Shown here: in pieces, positions 4,093-8,303 of the stretch
Layout: the number at the start of each line of letters is the position of its first letter
Numbering within the stretch: position 1 is the stretch's first letter
DNA from: Frankiales bacterium
GTDB taxonomy: Bacteria; Actinomycetota; Actinomycetes; JAFAQI01
Direction: 5' to 3'
DNA length: 8,303 nucleotides
Assembly (NCBI GenBank): GCA_019246495.1
Contig: JAFAQI010000174.1
Location: 1 to 8,303 of the forward strand
Program-made: the position numbers and the translations under genes
The notes under the pieces: generated by a model
What the model saw: the letters and a program-made list of their open reading frames with translations, nothing else
Database searches by the model: none
Told to the model about the DNA's origin: nothing

Positions 4093-6702
4093 TCAACCGG
4101 ATTGGTCGCCGGGCGTGGCCGAAGGGCCACTCTCCGGGGCCGATTCCGGTTCCGGGACGGCTGCCGGAGGGGCCTCGCCGGCGACGTGGGCCCGTGCGGA
4201 CGGCGGGGCGAGCTGGTCGGGCCGGGTCGGCACGACGGGTACGCCGGCGACCGTCGGCGGCGGAGTCTTCGCCGACGTGGGCGAGGCTGTCTTCGCGGGA
4301 GCAGCCGTCTTGGTGGGCGCGGCTGCCTTCGCAGGGGCAGCCGTCTTGGCGGGCGGCGCGGTCGTCTTGGCCGGTGCTGACGTGGCGGCGGCAGACTTCT
4401 TCGCCGGCGCGGTCGCCTTGGCGGGCGGCGCGGTCGTCTTGGCAGGCGGCGCGGTCTTGGCCGGTGCTGACGTGGCGGCGGCAGTCTTCTCGGGCGCGGT
4501 CTTGGCCGGTGCTGACGTGGCGGCAGCAGTCTTCTCCGGCGCGGTCTTCGTCACCGCAGGCGCAGCCTTCTTCGCGGCGGGCGCGGTCTTCGTCACCGCA
4601 GGCGCGGCCTTCTTCGCCGCAGGCGCGGCCTTCTTCGCGGCGGGCGCAGCAGCCTTCTTCGCGGCGGGCGCAGCCTTCTTCGCCGCCGCCTTCTTCGCGG
4701 CGGGCGCAGCGGCCTTCTTCGCGGCGGGCGCAGCCTTCTTCGCGGCCGCCTTCTTCGCCGGTGCCGACTTCGCGGCGGGCCGCGCCGAGCGGGCCGGCAG
4801 TGGTGCCGGCGCGGGCGGGGCGGCGAGGGCCGCAAGGTCGTCGGGCGGAGCGGGGATGTCGAGCGCGGGCTTGCCCGCCTGCTGCTGCCGATAGCGCTGC
4901 GCGTCCTTGGCGTTTCGCCGGCGTTCCATGGCCTCACGCAGCCGGCCGGCCGTTGCCTTGCGCTCCTTCGCCGACAGGCCTTCGCCGAAAGCTTCGAGGA
5001 CCTCGTGGAAGGTCTGGGTGCGCTCATTCTCCAGCAGCTGGTCACGTTCGGCGAGGTAGCCCAGCAGGGACTGTCCGGCGGTCACCAGCCGGCCGGTGCT
5101 GCCGCTGAGCAGCTCGGCGGTCTGCCGGTGGACCGCCGTGTTGCCCTCGAGCGCGACGCGGATCTCCGCGAGGGACGCGTCGGCGCGGGACCGGAACTCC
5201 GCCAGCACCCGGTCGGTGCTCTCGCGGGCCGCGGCTACGGCCCCGTCCGCCTTCGTCGACCACTCGGCGTGCATCTGGCCGACGGTGGCCGCCAAGCCCG
5301 CGAGGGTCTGCTCCCCCGCCCGGCTGCGCGCCGCGGCATCTTCGCTGCCGCGCACCGCTGCCTGTACGCCGCTGCGCAGCTCGTCGAGAGCCGCGACGAC
5401 TTCACCGCGCGACTCCTCCACCCGGTCCAGGACGTCGGCGCGAAGCGTCCGGACCACCTCGTCGAAGGTGGTCCGCTGCTCGCCGACGCTCCGCGTGATC
5501 TCGTCGGTGGAGCGTTGCAGCGCGGTCGAGATGCGGTCCCGCACCTCTTCCAGCGCGTCGGCCAGATCGGCCCGCAGCGAGCCGACCTCGTCCTCGATCA
5601 GCCGGCGCGAGGCCTCGTTGGCCGTCCGCATCGCCTCGAGCGTCTCGTGCAGCTCGTCGACCAGCCCGCTACGCGCCTCGGCGAGCCCTCCGGCAAGTCC
5701 CGCGTCGATCTCGTTGAGCTTGGCCTCGACCGAGGACTGGAAGCCCTCGACATGGCCGCGCAGCGCGGCCATGCCCGCCGCGCTCGCGTCGCGATGCTGG
5801 GCCAGCCGGTCCTCGATGGAGGAAAACGACGAGTCCAGGGCCTGGCGCAACGTGGTCACGACCTGCTCGCGGTGCCCGTGCTCGGCCTCGCGGGCTGTTC
5901 GCGCCGCCTCGGTGAGGGAGACGCCGAGCGAGCCGAGGTTCCGGTCGACCGCTTCCGCGAGGTCGGTGAGCGCGGAGCGGACGCTGTCCGCCCACTCCGC
6001 CTGTGCATCGCCGGTGTCTCCCGACACGGCGTCGGTCAGCTGTCCGAGCTGTTCCTCCACGTGGGCGATGCGCTCGGCCGCAGCGCCGACGCTGTCGCGG
6101 GTGAGCGACTCCAGCCGCTCGGCCAGGCCGTCGAGGGCGTCCTCGATGGTGGCCATGCGCTCCTCGATCGCCGAGCGCACTTCCTGCGCGGCGGTCTCGG
6201 CAGCCCGGCTGCCGGCCGACGCTGACGTGAGCCCGGACGTCAACGTGCGCCGCAGGTCGGCGGCAGCCGTGTCGACCCGGGCGGCGATCGTGTCCTCGAC
6301 CCGGCCGAGCGCCGTGTCCAGCTGCCCCGACCCCGACGGCAGACCGTCGAGCGCGGTGCGCAACCCCGGCAGCATCCCGCGGACGTCGGCGAGGGTCTCG
6401 CCGATCTCGTCGAGGTCGCCCGCGAGCTCCTGTTGCCGCGCACCGAGCTCCGCCGTCGCCGCCTTCGCGGCGGTGATCTCGCCGGAGAGCCGGCCGACGG
6501 TCGACTCGACGCCGCTGCGCACGGACCCGAGCTCGGCGCGCAAGGAACCCAGGTCGGCGCGCAGGCCACCGAGCTCGGCGCGCAGGCCGGTCAGCGCCGC
6601 CGCGAGAACCGGGCCTTCCGGCCGCTCGTGCTCGTCGTCGCCGGCCGCGGCGGCAAGCTCCTCGATACGGCGCAGCAGCGGCTCGTTCGACTCCGTGCTC
6701 AC
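4093..6702 (-). CDS. Long coiled-coil protein with a histone H1-like Lys/Ala/Pro tail
   Basis: I do not recognise a named gene for this 869-residue protein. It has no signal peptide, no membrane segment and no cysteine. Residues 32-530 are almost entirely heptad-patterned helix rich in Ala, Leu, Glu and Arg, starting with near-perfect heptads at 40-67 (LRAELGG, LRADLGS, LRAELGS). Residues 530-605 look like a more specific conserved module (LGYLAERDQLLENERTQTFH, then a basic REAMERRRNAKDAQRYR). Residues 641-812 are a tail of AAKKA, PAKTAP and similar units with about 34 lysines and only two glutamates; by contrast residues 1-570 hold only three lysines. The last 30 residues are acidic and Pro-rich. 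Such tails bind DNA in histone H1 and in actinobacterial HU proteins, so a nucleoid-bridging or chromosome-organising role is possible. A filament-forming polarity or envelope scaffold is the main alternative. The GTG start is preceded by GGGGGGA 3 nt upstream. The 42-bp gap after fbiC suggests co-transcription. Confidence 0.85.
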   Translation of the reverse strand: MSTESNEPLLRRIEELAAAAGDDEHERPEGPVLAAALTGLRAELGGLRADLGSLRAELGSVRSGVESTVGRLSGEITAAKAATAELGARQQELAGDLDEIGETLADVRGMLPGLRTALDGLPSGSGQLDTALGRVEDTIAARVDTAAADLRRTLTSGLTSASAGSRAAETAAQEVRSAIEERMATIEDALDGLAERLESLTRDSVGAAAERIAHVEEQLGQLTDAVSGDTGDAQAEWADSVRSALTDLAEAVDRNLGSLGVSLTEAARTAREAEHGHREQVVTTLRQALDSSFSSIEDRLAQHRDASAAGMAALRGHVEGFQSSVEAKLNEIDAGLAGGLAEARSGLVDELHETLEAMRTANEASRRLIEDEVGSLRADLADALEEVRDRISTALQRSTDEITRSVGEQRTTFDEVVRTLRADVLDRVEESRGEVVAALDELRSGVQAAVRGSEDAAARSRAGEQTLAGLAATVGQMHAEWSTKADGAVAAARESTDRVLAEFRSRADASLAEIRVALEGNTAVHRQTAELLSGSTGRLVTAGQSLLGYLAERDQLLENERTQTFHEVLEAFGEGLSAKERKATAGRLREAMERRRNAKDAQRYRQQQAGKPALDIPAPPDDLAALAAPPAPAPLPARSARPAAKSAPAKKAAAKKAAPAAKKAAAPAAKKAAAKKAAPAAKKAAAPAAKKAAPAAKKAAPAVTKTAPAAKKAAPAVTKTAPEKTAAATSAPAKTAPEKTAAATSAPAKTAPPAKTTAPPAKATAPAKKSAAATSAPAKTTAPPAKTAAPAKAAAPTKTAAPAKTASPTSAKTPPPTVAGVPVVPTRPDQLAPPSARAHVAGEAPPAAVPEPESAPESGPSATPGDQSG
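4447..4536 (-). repeat. 45-bp tandem duplication in the basic tail
   Basis: Two adjacent 45-bp units (4536-4492 and 4491-4447) encode the identical 15-residue peptide EKTAAATSAPAKTAP (residues 723-737 and 738-752). They contain the only two glutamates in the main basic tail. Confidence 0.8.
4537..4620 (-). repeat. 42-bp tandem duplication in the basic tail
   Basis: Two adjacent 42-bp units (4620-4579 and 4578-4537) encode the identical 14-residue peptide AAKKAAPAVTKTAP (residues 695-708 and 709-722). They abut the 45-bp repeat block directly. Confidence 0.8.
4633..4752 (-). repeat. 60-bp tandem duplication encoding AAKKA units
   Basis: Two adjacent 60-bp units (4752-4693 and 4692-4633) differ at only two positions by eye, both silent, and encode identical 20-residue peptides (residues 651-670 and 671-690). 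Within each unit, shorter 12- to 24-bp elements built on TTCTTCGCGGCGGGCGCAGC (plus strand) recur. The near-identity suggests recent slippage or unequal exchange. Confidence 0.85.
6529..6591 (-). repeat. Three 21-bp tandem units encoding heptads
   Basis: Units 6529-6549, 6550-6570 and 6571-6591 each encode one heptad near residues 38-58 of the coiled-coil protein and share the core TCGGCGCGCA (plus strand). The 21-bp period equals one coiled-coil heptad, so the N-terminal coil appears to have grown by in-frame duplication. Confidence 0.75.
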
Positions 6703-6744
6703 AGGTCCCCCCGATTCGATCTGGCCAGGGCGTCGTCGCGGACC

Positions 6745-8303
6745 TTACGCCCGCAATGGGTCAGGAGCACCTATCTGGCCATAGAGCGTCGTTCGCTGTC
6801 GCGCGGTGCGACCGGCAGCGAGCGCGATCGCCTCGAGGTCCTCGACCGACTTTCGCGAGCCGTGCCCGCTGCCGGCCATCCGGCTGATCGTCTCCTCCAT
6901 CAAAGTCCCGCCCATGTCGTTGGCACCGCCACGAAGCATCGCTACCGATCCTTCGACCCCGAGCTTCACCCAAGAGCACTGGATGTTGTCGATCAAGCCG
7001 GCAAGCAGCAGCCGCGACATCGCATGGACGATGCGGTTCTCGAGATGCGTCGGACCCGGCCGGGCCAGGCCGGCGAGATAGATCGGTGCATTGAGGTGCA
7101 CGAACGGGAGCGGCACGAACTCGGTGAAGCCACCCGTCTCCTGCTGGATGCCGGCGAGGAGCCGGAGGTGCCCGAGCCAGTGCTCGGGAGTGTCGACGTG
7201 GCCGTACATCATCGTCGCGGTTGTCGGGATGCCGAGCGAGTGCGCGGTGCGCACCACCTCCACCCACGTGGCGGCGGGCAGCTTGCCCTTGGTGAGCAAC
7301 CAGCGGACGTCGTCGTCGAGGATCTCTGCCGCGGTGCCGGGCAACGAGTCGACGCCGGCCTCGTGCGCCGCGACGAGCCAGTCGCGGATCGTCAGGCCGG
7401 TCCGCGCCGCACCGTTGACGACCTCCATCGGACTGAACGCGTGCACGTGCAGACCGGGTTGCCGGCTCTTCACCTCACGTGCGATGTCGAAGTACGCCGT
7501 GCCCGGCAGATCGGGGTGGATGCCGCCCTGCATGCAGACCTCGGTCGCACCGACCGCGACAGCCTCGTCGGCCCGGTCACCGATCTCGGCGAGCGACAAC
7601 GTGTAGGCATCAGCGTCCGTACGCCGCTGCGCGAACGCGCAGAACCGGCAGCCGGTGTAACAAACGTTGGTGAAGTTGATGTTGCGGTTAACCACGTAAG
7701 TCACGTCGTCGCCGACGCGCTCGCGTCGTACGTCGTCGGCCAGCGCGGCCAGCGCGTCGATCTCGGCGCCGGGCAACGCGTCGAACAACTGGCGCGCAAC
7801 GGCATCGGGCATCGCTGCGAGCTTCCGCTCGGCGGTCCGCAGCGCGGCGGCGAACTCCCGGCGCATGCGTTGCGACGGCAGGGGTTGGGCGACCGCGCTG
7901 CCGCGCAACCGGGCCGCGTCGTCGACGGTGAGCGCGGACCAGTCGCCGTACGCCGCATCGAAGTCGCTGCGCCGGTCGGTGCGTCTTCCCTCGGTGTCGA
8001 TGGCGACGTGCAGGTCGATACGTCCCGCAGCAGTGAGGCCGCCGTCCGGCTCCTGCCACGGCTGACCTGAGACGACGACATCGGTGCGAGCAAGTCCGTC
8101 TGGCCGGGCCAGCGCGTCGACGTGCGCGCGCAGCCGGGGGTCGAGCCACGGCTCGTCGAGGTAGGGCGGATGCGCGGTGAGTCGCTCGACGAGAGTGAAG
8201 CCCGCGCGCGCACACCGGTCGCTCAGGTCGTCGAGATGTGGCCACGGGCGTTCGGGGTTGACGTGGTCTGGCGTCACCGGAGACACCCCGCCGAGGTCGT
8301 CGA
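6745..8303 (-). CDS. fbiC: FbiC, 7,8-didemethyl-8-hydroxy-5-deazariboflavin (FO) synthase, C-terminal part
   Basis: The frame enters from the high-coordinate edge and ends at TAA 6747-6745; 518 codons are visible. FbiC joins two radical-SAM enzymes, CofG and CofH, that make the F420 chromophore precursor FO from tyrosine and 5-amino-6-(D-ribitylamino)uracil. The first visible residues, [20 protein letters not shown], are the conserved C-terminal end of the CofG half, which shows that this is the fused form and that its 5' part is outside the window. A GTG at 8286 is therefore internal and not the true start. Numbering from that GTG codon, the CofH half carries the radical-SAM CxxxCxxC (C209, C213, C216 in [12 protein letters not shown]), [10 protein letters not shown] at 251-260, [15 protein letters not shown] at 356-370 and [17 protein letters not shown] at 453-469, all characteristic of CofH. 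The protein acts in the cytoplasm. The coiled-coil gene starts 42 bp downstream, probably in the same transcript. Confidence 0.95.
   Translation of the reverse strand, partial: DDLGGVSPVTPDHVNPERPWPHLDDLSDRCARAGFTLVERLTAHPPYLDEPWLDPRLRAHVDALARPDGLARTDVVVSGQPWQEPDGGLTAAGRIDLHVAIDTEGRRTDRRSDFDAAYGDWSALTVDDAARLRGSAVAQPLPSQRMRREFAAALRTAERKLAAMPDAVARQLFDALPGAEIDALAALADDVRRERVGDDVTYVVNRNINFTNVCYTGCRFCAFAQRRTDADAYTLSLAEIGDRADEAVAVGATEVCMQGGIHPDLPGTAYFDIAREVKSRQPGLHVHAFSPMEVVNGAARTGLTIRDWLVAAHEAGVDSLPGTAAEILDDDVRWLLTKGKLPAATWVEVVRTAHSLGIPTTATMMYGHVDTPEHWLGHLRLLAGIQQETGGFTEFVPLPFVHLNAPIYLAGLARPGPTHLENRIVHAMSRLLLAGLIDNIQCSWVKLGVEGSVAMLRGGANDMGGTLMEETISRMAGSGHGSRKSVEDLEAIALAAGRTARQRTTLYGQIGAPDPLRA

Noticed and set aside
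4447..4752. CRISPR-like or other non-coding repeat array
   Set aside because: All repeat periods are multiples of three, the units are directly adjacent with no unique spacers, and they keep the reading frame of the protein tail.
4082..4894. Plus-strand 270-codon frame with AGAAFFAAGA-type repeats
   Set aside because: It is the antisense translation of the AAKKA-encoding repeats of the minus-strand coiled-coil gene; its periodicity is inherited from those repeats.
3591..5108. Plus-strand 505-codon frame spanning whiB and the coiled-coil tail
   Set aside because: It crosses the clear WhiB gene, its promoter region and the repeat tail in antisense; the Ser/Arg/Pro-rich translation reflects repeats and GC bias.
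5096..6784. Plus-strand 562-codon Ser/Arg/Ala-rich frame opposite the coiled-coil gene
   Set aside because: It is a shadow of the heptad-patterned gene on the other strand and has no motif or ribosome site.
6433..8070. Plus-strand 545-codon frame opposite fbiC
   Set aside because: It runs antisense across the conserved CofH motifs and has no recognisable domain.
8284..8286. GTG as the start of a stand-alone CofH gene
   Set aside because: The frame is open to the window edge and the residues just before and after it match the CofG C-terminal end, so the codon is internal to a CofG-CofH fusion.

Overview
The window is very GC-rich (by eye about 70% or more) and all five genes I can support lie on the minus strand, tightly packed. 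The gene set points to an actinobacterium: a fused F420-precursor synthase (FbiC type), a WhiB-family iron-sulfur regulator, a two-part glycosyltransferase/membrane protein and a DUF5719-like secreted protein. I cannot name the genus from sequence alone.

Read in the direction of transcription (high to low coordinates). First, 8303-6745 is the C-terminal part of FbiC (FO synthase): the last residues of the CofG half, a linker, and the complete CofH radical-SAM half. Its 5' end lies beyond the window. After a 42-bp gap comes an 869-residue cysteine-free protein (6702-4093). It has a long arginine/glutamate coiled coil, then a lysine/alanine/proline tail resembling histone H1 or the tails of actinobacterial HU proteins, and an acidic C-terminus. 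The tail is built from three nested sets of tandem DNA repeats. This protein is the least familiar object in the window.

Next is a 157-bp intergenic stretch (4092-3936) that holds a good sigma-70-type promoter with a palindrome across its -10 box, then a roughly 100-nt leader with two mutually exclusive hairpins, and a strong Shine-Dalgarno. It drives a WhiB2/WhmD-type regulator (3935-3669). A terminator-like hairpin follows in the 118-bp gap (3668-3551). The 1055-residue GT2 glycosyltransferase/polytopic membrane protein (3550-383) comes next. It overlaps by 4 bp (ATGA) the start of a secreted DUF5719-like protein (386 to 1, cut by the window edge).

The WhiB, GT2 membrane protein and DUF5719 order is, as I recall, a conserved actinobacterial neighbourhood, often close to F420 biosynthesis genes (fbiA/fbiB). 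Here the F420 neighbour is fbiC. The working picture is a septation/development regulator next to a cell-envelope glycosyltransferase pair, beside an F420-precursor gene followed by a possible nucleoid- or cytoskeleton-associated coiled-coil protein. The plus strand carries only long shadow reading frames and no gene that I would support.
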